Of a stretch of DNA of 64,000 nucleotides, positions 36,332 through 48,490 are shown in pieces. The first letter of the stretch is position 1, and every line of letters begins with the position of its first letter. This DNA comes from Syncephalis fuscata (taxonomy: Eukaryota > Zoopagomycota > Zoopagomycetes > Zoopagales > Piptocephalidaceae). The position numbers and the translations under genes were made by a program. The stretch spans positions 496,001 to 560,000 of the forward strand of contig JAHLTZ010000005.1 in NCBI GenBank assembly GCA_025786725.1, read 5' to 3'. Below the pieces are notes generated by a model that did no database searches, had not been told where the DNA came from, and saw only the letters and a list, made by a program, of their open reading frames with translations.

Positions 36332-37316
36332 ATGATGGAAAATGGCTTGTCAGGGGACTTGGGCAGTATAGACTTTATATGGGAGGCACGCAATGAAACG
36401 GCTTCATTACGACGGCGCTATCTAGCAATTAATCAACAAATATTATTTTGTGTAATAATGATAGCCATTTTACTACGAAATACTTATCGTGCTGGATATG
36501 TAGTGTTTGTTTATTCCCGTAAACTCGCACCGTGGTGTTGTTTAGTCACAAATTTAGTTGGCGCATTATTATTTTTATTTATTAGCCTTCCATCTACTGC
36601 ATTGGGCATTTTATCTTGCTATACATTAGCTTGGGCTTTAATAACCGGAGTGGTAGTTTCATCAGCCGTTGTAAACATTGTACTATTTGAACGTGCCTAC
36701 CTTGCATGTAATCGTCCAATTTGGTTCTTAGTACTAGGCATTATACTGGTCAGTATCCCTGGCCCCGCATACATGGTCACTATATGGTACTCATCAACCA
36801 CCCAATATAGCAAAGCACACGGGTGCTATCTTAAATATCCATCGTATCTTCCATATGTTCGACTATTTCTCGACCTTCCACTTAATATTATATTTTCTGT
36901 AGTATTTCTTATGGTGATCTATCGTCAGTATAAACGATATAAGGAGGCTTGTTGGAAAAAGCTGGCAAAGAATGGCGTGATTACAATGCTATTGGTAGTT
37001 GCATCGAATATTGTATGTTTCATTGTAGGCGCCACCAGAATGCTCGAAGAGGGTAGTGATTTAATGTATATTGTTGATTGGTAAGTAGAAATTGAAACGC
37101 TACATGTGTAAAGTACTAAATTGAAAATACAGGGTGATAACGGCTACATTGCTTGTGGAAAATATACACAAGCTGCATATGGCATCGCAGTCAGATAGAA
37201 ATACAACTTTTAATAAGAACCCGGATAAAACAGCTGTTTTATCGATTGAAGGCCAAACAACTACTCGCAACAAATTCGGCTTAACTGGAATAAGCACAAC
37301 TTATATATATGGATAA
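36332..37316 (+). CDS. Seven-TM receptor-like protein, array copy 5
   Basis: Exons 36332-37080 and 37133-37316, 310 aa, intact. It starts MMENGLSGDLGSIDFIWEAR and carries the shared N-E-T sequon, FERAYLACN at TM3 and FLMVIYRQYKRYKEACWKKL after TM5. The last third, intron included, is nearly identical to copy 4. The first half is closer to copy 3 (both have MMEN..SGDL and NQQILF), though it shares RRRYLAIN with copies 1 and 2. The 3' flank to about 37445 resembles that of copy 1, which marks the array's right edge. Confidence 0.82.
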
Positions 37317-37958
37317 TTTGTTGCATTTTTGTCAATACAATTAATTAAATTATGATAAATGTACTAATAAACATGTAATAAAATATGTTACATGTTCACA
37401 TGCAAGCAAGTATACAAAAACACTATAAACATTGTATTTTATTACCAGAATAATGAGTAAAATAAAATTTAAAATTAGCACATTTAACGTCAAATAAATT
37501 ACGCTGTTAATAGAAGTGATTATTATATGATGAAATAATATATAGCAGTATAAGTATACAATATATATATATATATATATTAGTACATCACTATAAGATG
37601 ATGTCATTATGGTAAATAGAATATACCGTATAAGTATAATGACATTATTGTAAATAAACCGTTATTCCAAAGCCTCGAGCTTTTGAAAGTTGCGCAATAC
37701 ATATTTACACGTCCAGCATGGTTCATCATAGCCACGCGTTATTAATGTTTAAAGCACGGCATTAACCAGCTAATACTATAGCATCCAGAAGGGAATGTTA
37801 CACCTATAATAGTTCTATACCATTGGATACATCATACCATAAATTATTATCCAATCATTATACTGCTAAAAATGGCACCACTACCAATTGATTAGCTTCA
37901 CTTGCTTTACTTTGTTCAGAAATATTTCACTGTTATTTTATCCCTGTCTTGCGTCATT
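37317..37958. other. Intergenic, right edge of array
   Basis: The first ~130 bp match the 3' flank of array copy 1. A (TA)n run lies at about 37558-37580. No gene seen in the rest. Confidence 0.5.
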
Positions 37959-39024
37959 ATGTCAATAACTGAAGAAACCAATTTGACCCACGAAGGAGAA
38001 GGAGAAGTATATCTGGTGACGGGAGGAGAAGGATTACTTGGTCGTCATTTGGTCGAAGCACTTATAAACATAGGAAGGCGGCGCAAATACGTGTATTTGC
38101 TCGTAAACAGACCTATAAAAGTGACCCATCCAACGTTAGCTATGCAATTGGCGACCTAAATGATAAGCAAAGCTTATTAGAGGCATGCCAAAATGTCACT
38201 ACCATATTCCACATAGCTTCTCTGCTTTCTTCAAACCTCGATATGGTATGGCGTGTTAATGTTGACGGTACGCGCGACTTGTTGGAAGCGGCCAAGCAGT
38301 GTAAAGTACGCCGATTTATCTTTGTTGGATCGATCACTGCCGTGCTGAATCGTACGCCATTGGTTGATGCTGACGAAACAGCGCCGTATACTGTCGATCC
38401 ACCAGACAAGTATATGGCAGCCAAAGCGGAGGCTGAACAGCTTGTCATGGCATGGGGCAAGGAAAACGATATTCCTGTGTGTACAATACGGCCTTCATTG
38501 ATATTTGGTCCCGGCGATCGACATCTGGCACCGGTGCTTGTACCATTGCTTAAATCCGTATTTGGCCACTTTAAGCTAGGCGATGGATGTGTAACTAATG
38601 TTGTATACGTTGAAAATGCTGCACATGCACTACTACTTGCAGAAGAACGTCTTCAGCCTGGCTCCAATGTGTGCAACGAAGTATTTAACATCCACGATGG
38701 GTACAGCATTAATCTTTACGATCTGGCACGGGATATTGGCCATACACTTGGACTGCCCAATGCTGATAACTTGTTAAAATGGCGTACTCCAACCTTCCCT
38801 GTATTAATGACAGCCTATGCACTTGACTGGACAAGTTCGTTAATACGACCTCTTGTCGACTGGACGCCCCCTCTACGAGTGCGAGATATATTGGTGTTAG
38901 AACTATCACATACCTTTTCCATAAAAAGGCACAGCGACTTCTTGATTATAAGCCACTGATCGATCGATCTGAGGCTCTTTTGCGAACCAAACCTTGGTTG
39001 CAAAAACTTTATGATGAAGCTTAA
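37959..39024 (+). CDS. Extended short-chain dehydrogenase, 3-beta-HSD/sterol dehydrogenase-type (two frame breaks)
   Basis: Single-exon gene, about 355 aa once the frame is followed. The ATG at 37959 is used; the longer frame begins at TTG. The NAD(P)-binding motif is VYLVTGGEGLLGRHLVEAL (TGxxGxxG). TTIFHIAS and FIFVGSITAV are the expected beta-strands, and KYMAAKAEAEQL is the catalytic YxxxK. IRPSLIFGPGDRHLAPVLVP is typical of 3-beta-hydroxysteroid dehydrogenase/Erg26-like enzymes. Whether it acts on sterols is not shown. Frame breaks near 38137 (before YAIGDLNDKQ) and near 38910 (before YLFHKKAQRLL) each need one extra base; total length is short by two. The stop lies 115 bp before CFT1. 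Confidence 0.82.
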
Positions 39025-39139
39025 TAATTTTATTTAATAATAATAATAAACTATTTTAATAAATTTATAACGTCCAGCTTTTGCCTTCTTTCTTCTTTTT
39101 CCTCAGTGCACTTGTGTTGCACTGGTTTGTCTGTAGACG

Positions 39140-41865
39140 ATGTATACATTGTGGAAGGAGCTCGTTCCGCCTACAGCTGTGGAGCATGCCATTACTGCTG
39201 TGCTGACGGCGCCTCAAGATTCGCTACCTAATCTAGTAATATGTCGCGATTCTATACTCCAGATATTTAGCGTGCAGGAAAAAGATGAACTGGAGATCGA
39301 GGAAGAGGACAATGGTAACGATACGCATGCTCATGCGGCAGCCGATGTCAACGAGGAATCGGTAAGCGTTATTCTATACAATATGGTTGACTAGTTGGAC
39401 GCGCGATTATGAACTAATAGGCATGTGGTACTTGGTAGGGCGGCACTTATATTAAACTAATGCCCAAGAATACGCGTAAGACGGCACGACTTGTTCTGGC
39501 ACATGAACGTCGACTGCATGGTGTCATTGCGTCTACTTCTGCTATACGTACGGCCAATTCGGCGCGTTTAGGTCGAGATAGTTTACTAGTGGCTTTTAAA
39601 GATGCCAAAGTAAGTGACAATAATTATAAATAATAACAATAACAATAACAATAACAATAATCTATTAAAATTAGATGTCATTATTAGAATGGTGTCCTGA
39701 AACATACTCGCTTATTACTGTATCGATTCATCACTATGAAAATGATGGATATCGACGTGAATTTCTTGATAATCCATTACCATTGCAACTCCATGTTGAG
39801 CCAAATCATCGATGTGCTGTTATGCCAATCTACGGAACACATTTGGTTATATTGCCATTCAGACAAGATATTGCCATTAATGGTGAAGGCTCTAGGTAGA
39901 TAACTAATTACAATTCTATTAATAGCTTATTTTATTATGTTATAGTAAATGGCCATATTCACCTAGTTGTGTTGTACCATTGACGGATATCGCATCTGAT
40001 ATTAAAAATATTCTTTCATTGGGATTTTTAAATAACTTTTACGAACCTACACTTGCTTTATTGTATGAATCAGCCGAGACATGGGCCGGGTAAGTGTCGA
40101 TTATATTTGGAAATCAAATGGAACACGAATAACAAACTTTTGTATTGATATGACTATTCAGTCGATTGGTTGAGCGTAAAGATACATGTGAGCTTGTTGT
40201 TGTGTCGCTAGATGTAGTCAATCGCAAATTTCCAGTCATCTATCGACGAGAGCATCTACCATATGATGCACATAGCATTATTCCAGTACCAGCACCATTG
40301 GGTGGAGTATTGGTCTTAACAAACTCTACTATTATTTATATCGATCAGGGTACACCAGGTGTAGGTACGGCTATTAATGAGTACACTGCCGAAATTACAG
40401 CTTTCCCACATTTAAATACAAATACCGCGGCCAAATTGAATATCAGTCTTGATGGTGCGCAAATTGTAGCCTTTCTTTCCCCAGTACGAGCTCTACTGGC
40501 CCTATCGACCGGTGAATTGTATCTAATTGAGCTAGTCCAAGATGGTCGATCTATCACTGATATTCATGTTGGTAAGGTTGGCGCTTCAGCACTGGCATCA
40601 TGTGGATGTCGTTTAGGCGATCAGTATGTTTTTTTGGGATCAAGAATGGCTGATGCACTGTTGATTCAATATTTGGAGGCTGAAGAAAACAAAAAACAGC
40701 AAAAGGTAGCTGCACTAGTACATAGGCTTATAGTAATTTATTAATTTATTTATTTTGTAAACGGTAATCAGTCGGTGACACGTCGAACGGGCCAATACAT
40801 GGACTTGGATATTGGTAGGAACTAAATAGTATACTAATCGGTTTGATTGCTTACAAATAGATTGCTAGATTTGTATGGAGAATCCATTGCAACGACAGCA
40901 GTGTCCGGCTCTAATGCCAATACCAAAAACGACAACGAGAATATTAAAGTTAACGGGCAAGATACTTCAACTTTAGCTAAATTGTACGATTTTCGTGTAT
41001 GTGACAGTCTTCCAGCCATCGGTGCTATTACGGGTATGGCAGTGGCCAGATCTGTAACAAACATGGAGGTAATAACAAACATAGCGTTTTATACAATGTA
41101 TATTTACTTTGTATTTATTTCAGGATATGGAAGAGAAGCGAGATGATCGCCGTTTGGATGTTGTTATGTCGACGGGATATGGTAAGAATGGCAGTTTGGC
41201 AATTATACGTGTAAGTCTTACTATATAAACTGCCATGATACTAATCGATGGTGTAGAAATCGATTCGACCGGCAGATATTAGTGAATTTGAATTGCCTGG
41301 TTGTCGGTCCTTGTGGACACTGCGTTGTCAGCGGGAAAGATCTTCTTATTGGTTCAAGAGGCATATGATCGATTTCTACTAATATCGCGTGATAATTCAA
41401 CTATGGTAATGACTGGAAAAGAATTAGATAGGAGTATTGGCATTTGTATTTATTTACACACAATAACTGTAGATTTTGGAGACTGGTGATGAACTACAAG
41501 AAATGGAAACTGGTGATTTCAACACCACTCGTCCTACAGTGGCAGCAGCTAGTGTGCTACAAGATACCCACATCATACAAGTAGATGTTATTGATGTTCG
41601 CCTGCTTAATGCCGGTAATTACAAACCACCGTTTATTGCAATGAATAGAATTAACATTTTTAGAGGCGAAGCTGGTACAATTGGTTCCATTTAGCAAGGA
41701 AAGTTCCTCATCAAGAATAGTATCGGCCCAGATTAGTGATCCATACGTTTTATTGATATCAAATATGGGCCGCTTTGCCGTATTACAAGTCAATGCTACA
41801 ACATCTGATTTGAAGTTGTGTCAGCCATTAAGTTTGATTAAAGTGGGTACAATGGGCGAATGGTG

Positions 41866-41896
<31 letters not shown>

Positions 41897-44800
41897 CTAA
41901 TAAAGGCGGTTTATACATTTAGGATCGACGAGTTATTTGTGGCTGTATTTGTATTGATACAACGGGACAATGGAAACGATGGCACCAAGTTGCATCGACA
42001 ACAACTACAAAATCAACTGAAAAAACAAAGTCATTATCTAACACAGCTACAGCTATCCGTGCTAATAATAATAGCCATATTAATGGAGATAGTATACCAG
42101 TGATGCCAATACTGGTAAAGTGGATATGGATGATATAGATATGGAACTATATGGACATACAACTACAACGACAACGACAACGGCAACAGCTTCTGATGAG
42201 GTAGCGCCATCAACTGATATGGAATTGACGGAAGAAACAAGTGACGTGAATGTAAATCATGTAACAGATACTAGTCTTAACCCTGCGCCTACTACTTATT
42301 GGTGCATGCTTTATCTGGAAGATGGTAGTTTAGAGGTAGGCTTTTATTCATTTATTTGCATTTTACTAGATGTAGACTAATATTGGCGGTCAATTAGGTT
42401 CTAGCATTGCCTACCATGGAGCATGTAATGACAATATCACGATTTGATTTGGCTCCTACTACTTTGGTTGATGCATTTTTAAATCCAAAGGATACAACGC
42501 CTACTACATGGCCTGATGCCACGACTCAGCTACAAGAACTGTTAGCTGTTCACTTTGGTTTAGACCAACAGGATATGCATCTAATGGTAGGTATAGTTAT
42601 TAAGCATTTGCATAGGTATTATAAGCGTATATTGATTATTATGCTATTTTATTCTATAGGCTGTTAATCGTAGTGGTGACGTGCTAGTATATCGTCCATT
42701 TATTGCCAATGCCAACGATCAGGCTGACGTGGCACCGAATCGATTGGCCATTCGGTTCCGTCGAATCCCGATTGAATCCAAATTTAAAGCACCTCGTAAT
42801 AAGCCACAGCCAACACCCACCGATAATACGGCAGTTTCTTTGGTGGACAATACGCCACCTATCCAGATTTGAGTGACTACAATCTTGAAGGCGATAAAGA
42901 TGACGATCAACATGAACGAAGACAGCGACTTGTACCGTTTCACAATATTAACGGCTGTTCAGGCGTATTTCTACTTGATCAGCAATATTCAGCCTGGCTT
43001 ATTTACACGCCACATCAGTGCATGCATCTATATCCAATGTTATCACCGGCTGTTGACAGCTTTACACCTTTTCATAACATTCACTGCTCTCATGGCTTTC
43101 TTTATTACTCACAACAAGTAAGATGAGATTAATACAATTTATTGATAGCTAATGAATTATGATTATTATAGACATTACACATCTCACAGTTGCCCGATGG
43201 ATGGAATTATGATTTGCCATGGCCATTGCGTAAAGTGCCATTACATCGTACAGTAAGTCGTATTGCCGCACATCCACCTACAGAGATGGTGGCCGTTGCT
43301 ACATCGACACCAGTGCCGTTCCATATGAAAGATGAACCAGTAGATCCAAATTACCCTCCCAGTAAGTAGATGAAAAAAGACGAAGAGCTAGTACTTTATT
43401 AAATTGCTATACCAACTAATGTTGATGAACTAGTTACACAGCCTATGGTGGGTGCTCACGCATTGGAGCTATTTACACCAGTGACATGGGAGCAAATTGA
43501 TCGGTAAGTTGACTGATTAATTGTTTGTTTGTTTACTTAACAGCATTAATAATATTAATTAAATAGATTTGAATTCGAGACAAATGAGCGTGTGTTATGC
43601 ATGAAGTGTACCACACTTGCCACCAATCAAACATTAACCGGAAAAGGAGAATTTATTGTTGTGGGCACAGGATATATATGGGGCGAAGATATTTCTACAA
43701 AGGGTCGGGTAAGCATAGAGTAGCTGCAATTAGCCAATAGCTTATACTTGTGAATGAATCACGCAATTTGACTAGGTTTATATATTTGATGTCATGGAAG
43801 TGGTGCCGGAACCAGATAGACCACAGAAAAATCATAAACTAAAATTGCGTTGTAAAGAAGAAGTTAAAGGCGCAGTGACTGTGGTTGATGGCATTAAAGG
43901 CTTTTTACTAACATCAGTTGGACGTCAAGTAAGAGAAAATCGACAGCAATCCTATTGATATTCATCATTGTATTGGGCACTAGGTTGTATTGCAAGATTT
44001 TGAAGATACAGAACGATTGAATGGCATTGGCTTTTTAGACACACAAATATATCTAACAAGTATTGCGTGTATGAAGCATTTAATGCTATTGGGCGATCTA
44101 TGTAAAGGTGTTTGGTTTGTTGGTTTCCAGGTGGGTCATTATCGTTGAGGCTATGGCAATGATATTGAATGTCATCTCATTGATAGGAGGAACCGCCGCG
44201 AGTAACGCTTTTAGGCAAAGACATGGGCTCATTATCAGTAACCTGCAATGAATTTATTGTTGATGGGTCTACTGTGTATTTCGCCGTGGCCGATACAGAT
44301 GGCAGTATGCATCTATACTCTTACTCGCCATATAGTAAGTGCCAAGCATTGATGGCTATACTATTTCTTACAATAATAATAAATTACATTGCAGATGTAC
44401 AGTCGTTTAATGGACAACGACTGATTCGCCGTGGAGATATTGTTCTTGGATCACCTGCTCGCTCTATGCTTCGATTACCGCTAGCCGATCAACATAATAA
44501 AGTTAATCAGACACTATGTTTATGCGGTAAGTTATCGATTAATGACAAGTTAAATAAATCGTTTAATAATTATGGCTATACTAACTACTGTTATGTGTAG
44601 GATTGGAAAATGGATCAGTAGGCGTATTAAAACCGGTTGCCGATAAGCCTTACAAACGTATGCAATTGCTAAGTGCCCGATTAATCCACGGCTTGCAACA
44701 CTTGGCTGGATTGAATCCAAAAGCATATCGGTAAGTACAGCTATTTCAATAGGTTACTATTAATATATTTAACACTTCTGCTACAGAACAATATCGGCCA

Positions 44801-44976
44801 AGCATCGTATGGCCTATAATCCAGTACGGTCCATATTGGACGGTGATCTACTTACCATGTACACTCTATTGCCGTTGGCAAGACGACGAGAGATGGCCAA
44901 ACAGGCCCGTACCACTGACCAACAGCTTATGCACGATCTATTCGATGTACACTGTTGGTCGGACACGATATTTTAA
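39140..44976 (+). CDS. CFT1: Cleavage and polyadenylation factor subunit, CPSF160/Cft1 (four apparent frame breaks)
   Basis: Largest subunit of the mRNA 3'-end processing complex: three beta-propellers plus a C-terminal CPSF-A domain. I resolve 23 exons: 39140-39361, 39439-39609, 39675-39895, 39946-40089, 40162-40705, 40772-40814, 40861-41068, 41124-41210, 41257-41405, 41473-41614, 41664-41842, 41923-42335, 42398-42586, 42660-43117, 43172-43361, 43434-43503, 43567-43708, 43776-43928, 43984-44130, 44187-44334, 44395-44526, 44601-44730, 44787-44976. About 1491 aa, the family size. Signatures: SARLGRDSLLVAFKDAKMSL, FLGSRMADALLIQYLE, FFLISRDNSTMV-like FLLISRDNSTM, and the end RRREMAKQARTTDQQLMHDL. 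Breaks of one missing base lie near 40861, 41357, 42095 and 42859. An acidic, Thr-rich linker around 42120-42290 contains microsatellite-coded threonines. Confidence 0.9.
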
Positions 44977-46490
44977 TTATTAAATAAACAGCATCTCTTG
45001 TTTCTTGTACTAGTTGGTATACAACAAATAATCAATCAATATTCAATAGTGACAATAAAGCATTAGTAAAATAAACCATTTGTTTCTATATTTAAAAGCA
45101 TTGCTATTAATTTGTTAATAGTTTTAAGAAGCTACTGTACTTTGACTCCCACATTCTTTTTATTTACTCATTTCACTCCCTTTTTCTTATTGCTATCTTA
45201 TTGTTCTATTCATTGATATATTACATGATAATGTTAAATATAACAATATAAATAACATGTATATTTAAACATTAATAAAAACATTATTCAATTCCTAGTC
45301 TTTATTTCTCTTATTTACATCAACACCTGTTCAAGTAACCTCAACGGCATACCGTATATTTTGGTTACAACTGTCACCACAATATCTTCCTGGTGAAAAC
45401 ACTCATCCTATCATTATTGCATATGGTGAAGACCATTTGTTTTATCAATGTTTGGCAAATAAACTGCGCCTACCAAGTTGATACCAAGTATACTCAAGAC
45501 AGTGGTGAACATCAAAAATGCTAATTGTCCTACCTTTTTTAGCATTATAGATGAGTATCTTACATCGTAAATTTGCCCAAAATGCTATAATAAATATTAG
45601 AACTAAAAAAATCATTCAGATGCAACAACAAATGCAGAATGACATGGAATTGCAATCAATGGCTTTTATTAATATTCAATCAATCTTTCTACACATGGCC
45701 AACAGCAATAATGATCAGTCTCGTGAATTTCAAGTAATCAAATGAAAACACTATACTTGTGTTTTGTTATGCATAACAGCAGTAACAGTGGCCATTCTAC
45801 AATCACTTTGTTACAATTGACTTAAATTGAAACGAATTTTGCCTTGGTGACTTCAAATATGGGAGTCAGAGTACAGTTTAGCCGGGCTATAATGCAAAAT
45901 AATAGAAATATATAATAAAATATTACTTTTAGAATTGGTAGCTATATAACACTTTTCATTATTTTTGTCAAATTTGCCGAATTGCCAAGTCAAGATTATA
46001 CACAAAATCGATTATCAATTTGAAAATATTAACCATGCGCGTGGCGTGAAAAGGCGCAATTCAGTCTAGGCCTGGACCATTAGGCGAACATCGCTGATTT
46101 GTGTTCATTCTCAACATACTTGTTTAGTAAAAACGCATGGTCTGTTTATCGACCGGTAGCTAAACAAATAAATTTAGCTCACCATTAGCAATGGTTTATC
46201 CGGTATATCAATTATTCCTAACAAGCATGCTTGTATAGAACAATATAACTATGGTTTTAGAGACGCGCGTTGTAGGTTGTACAACCAGGACAACATGCAC
46301 CTATTGCATAACACATTACCCAATAGTTATCAAGTAAAAGTCCCTAATATTCGTCAAGGCAATGCTTCATACTAGCGTTAATTCTACATTATGATTAGCA
46401 CAACTTTACCTAATCCACCTATCCTTTGTTAATCTTTTTCTTTTCAATTATTATTTTATTATTATTATTATTTAGAATTATTTATTTATA
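44977..46490. other. Intergenic with one orphan coding-like segment
   Basis: Mostly AT-rich spacer. The only coding-like part is described separately at 45302-45745. No repeats of note outside an ATT run at about 46450-46472. Confidence 0.5.
45302..45745 (+). pseudogene. Orphan gene fragment, unrecognised
   Basis: An open stretch without ATG reads TAYRIFWLQLSPQYLPGENT then HPIIIAYGEDHLFYQCLANK and LRLPS, which has protein-like composition. If one base is missing near 45482 it continues WIPSILKTVVNIKNANCPTFF and SIIDEYLTS. A further frame (45551-45745) is Gln/Met-rich, with KIIQMQQQMQNDMELQSMAF. These may be pieces of one decayed or misassembled gene, but the second join needs a shift of the other sign. 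I do not recognise a family. Confidence 0.3.
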
Positions 46491-47407
46491 ATGGATAGTG
46501 CTGATACACAATTGCTATGGGGATTCATACCATTAGATCCATCGGGAGAAATCTCAATTTGGAATTTTCTTATGGAACATAAAGATATAGAGGATGCGCG
46601 AATGCGTGCTCATAGCCATTACGTTCAGGCGTTTATGACTGTTGTGCTACTTGTTATATTTATACGCAATACATACTACGCGGCACTGTTAATTTACACT
46701 AAGCCAAGAAGTGTAGCCAGTTGGTGCTGTTTTTTTCAGGCACTAATGGGAACCATATCGGGAATACTTAATATGACCACAGGCTTACCAGGAGGATTTT
46801 CGTGTCGCATATGCAACTGGGTCTATTCGCTTGGCATTACAATATCAAGCATTTGTGTCAGTCTGTGTCTATTAATCAGGGCCTACATTATTACCAACAA
46901 AAGTGCTTTTTTACTTTTTGCGGGGATACTTCTTATCATACCACTCCCAGCAACAGTCTGGATATTTTGGGTTAAAAGTATATCAAAAAACACGGTTGAC
47001 GCAGCGTGTGTTAGCATATTTCCTTCGTATCTACCGTGGTTCCGTCTTGGACTCGATGTTTCCATTAACACCGTATTCTCGGCCATTTTTCTTGATGTAG
47101 TTATCCAGCAATATCGCACCATAGGCAATAAGTGCTGGAAACGACTACAGTCTGATGGTATTATTTACTTGCTTGGTGTAACTGTATCCAACATTTCCTG
47201 TGCGCTTATCGTTGCATTCCAGTTTATTGGCGGTTTTAGCGAAATGATGTTTTTAGTTGATTGTAAGTACAAGCTATTATTATATACAAGTATTATAGCT
47301 AACAGCATATAGGGATGGTAACCTCTACACTGCTTATTCACCAACATAGAGGAATGCAAAAAGCGTTTAATACTTATCACCATTTGAATCACAGAAAATC
47401 TAACTAA
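46491..47407 (+). CDS. Seven-TM receptor-like protein, dispersed sixth family member
   Basis: Exons 46491-47262 and 47313-47407, 288 aa, intact. It aligns along its length with the array proteins: IRNTYYAALLIY for LRNTYRAVYVIA in TM1, LLIRAYIITNKSAFLLFAGI for LFERAYLACNRLKWFLVLSI at TM3-TM4, YLPWFRLGLDVSINTVFSAI for the TM5 start, QQYRTIGNKCWKRLQSDGII for the basic loop, and VDW before the last helix half. The N terminus is longer and lacks the array's NETASLRR. The intron is in the same codon (Trp) but one nucleotide earlier (T|GG against TG|G). It shows the family existed before the array expanded. Confidence 0.78.
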
Positions 47408-48073
47408 ACATTATATTTAGCATAGCATTGAGCTAATAAAAGTGTTGCATGCATATAATTATCTTAATTTTTATATACTGCATATTAATTCGACATGACA
47501 CTAATATTTGCGCCAAGAACGTCAAACTAAAATGCACAATATATCACATGACAACTATGTTGTGATAATTTTTGACGAAACAGCAGAAAATAATACTAGT
47601 GTGAAGACCATTACTTATTAAAAATAAACAATCACGTGCGTAGTTTTTAAATCAATAATCGCAGTCCTTCATAAAATAGCATGTTGCTATTTGTAGCGAA
47701 GTAATAAAATTTAATCCACGTGGTAGATTGGTATATTACTTGTAAAAAAATCTCTAACGCTTAACAATAGTGCATTCTAATAACAGATAACTAATTAACA
47801 TTTAGTCCGCTGAACAGCCAAAAACAAATAGTAATTAAATCGTGCTTACAAAAAAAGTAATTTTAGCGGATGTTTAATTAGTCACATGGAGCTGTAACAA
47901 AAGCACGTAGTTACCCCGTGCAATTTAACAGTAATTGTAATGTATACTAAATTTAGATATGTTGAGCAAGCATACATAAAAGGCACACTTTTTTATCAGA
48001 ATTAATACTTATCATTCAAAAACACTATTCATCACTTTTACGATACACTTCTACCTATTGAATTGACTTCATT
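47408..48073. other. Intergenic, no gene seen
   Basis: AT-rich spacer. Only short ORFs without recognisable features. Confidence 0.5.
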
Positions 48074-48490
48074 ATGGTTGCTATTTCTAAAACTACGATT
48101 GCTATTATTGGCATTGCTTTCATGGCCGCAAACTTACCTTTAGGCTCTGCTTCACCTGTTTGGCCTGCTTGGTTTAAATTCCAAAAGACAAACAAAAATC
48201 CTATAAGTGCAATAGTTAAACCAGTGTTTGATACAGTAAACCCCGGTTTAATAGTACAAGCAAATAAACAGCCTATTATCAATCAATCTGTCCGCCCAGC
48301 CAATAGCCAGTCAGGCTTGGTGATGTCAAATCAAGTTCCAAGTCTTAATAGCGGCAAATCTTCAAACTCGCTAAACAATAATCAAGTTTCAAACCTTAAT
48401 GCTGCTCAACCTGCAAATACTCAATTTAAGGAAAATGAGCCTATTGTGAGGAAAGAGGGGTATAAACCACAAACGACATTCCAATTGTAG
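48074..48490 (+). CDS. Small secreted protein, Asn/Gln/Ser-rich
   Basis: Intact 138-aa ORF. Residues 1-28 form a signal peptide (TIAIIGIAFMAANLPLGSAS), with a likely cut after S-A-S. The mature part is about 110 residues without cysteines, rich in N, Q, S, P and K, with a loosely repeated PANSQSG / QPANTQF pattern. No domain is recognised. Proteins of this kind are usually cell-wall associated or released; an effector-like role is possible but nothing in the sequence proves it. It lies tail-to-tail with the MFS transporter gene, 254 bp away. Confidence 0.6.
   Translation: MVAISKTTIAIIGIAFMAANLPLGSASPVWPAWFKFQKTNKNPISAIVKPVFDTVNPGLIVQANKQPIINQSVRPANSQSGLVMSNQVPSLNSGKSSNSLNNNQVSNLNAAQPANTQFKENEPIVRKEGYKPQTTFQL

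Larger units (their letters stand above)
29368..37316 (+). repeat. Tandem array of five seven-TM receptor-like genes
   Basis: Five head-to-tail units start at ATGs 29368, 31295, 33121, 34697 and 36332, so spacing is 1927, 1826, 1576 and 1635 bp. Every unit has exon 1 of 749 nt (747 in copy 4), one short intron at the same place and exon 2 of 184 nt (178 in copy 1). Spacers also resemble each other, including a roughly 30-bp block about 110-150 bp upstream of each ATG and an AT-rich 3' flank. The duplicated unit therefore includes promoter and terminator. Confidence 0.92.

Noticed and set aside
35463-37297. Matching 65-aa minus-strand frames opposite exon 2 of copies 4 and 5
   Set aside because: They are shadows of the plus-strand exon, conserved only because the two copies are almost identical DNA.
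37556-37585. TA/TG dinucleotide runs (also near 24050 and 48641) considered as repeat elements
   Set aside because: Ordinary microsatellites in AT-rich DNA with no flanking mobile-element structure.
13388-42860. Programmed -1 ribosomal frameshifting to explain the frame breaks
   Set aside because: I see no shared slippery heptamer (X-XXY-YYZ) or common motif at the sites, so it is kept only as a remote alternative to sequence error.
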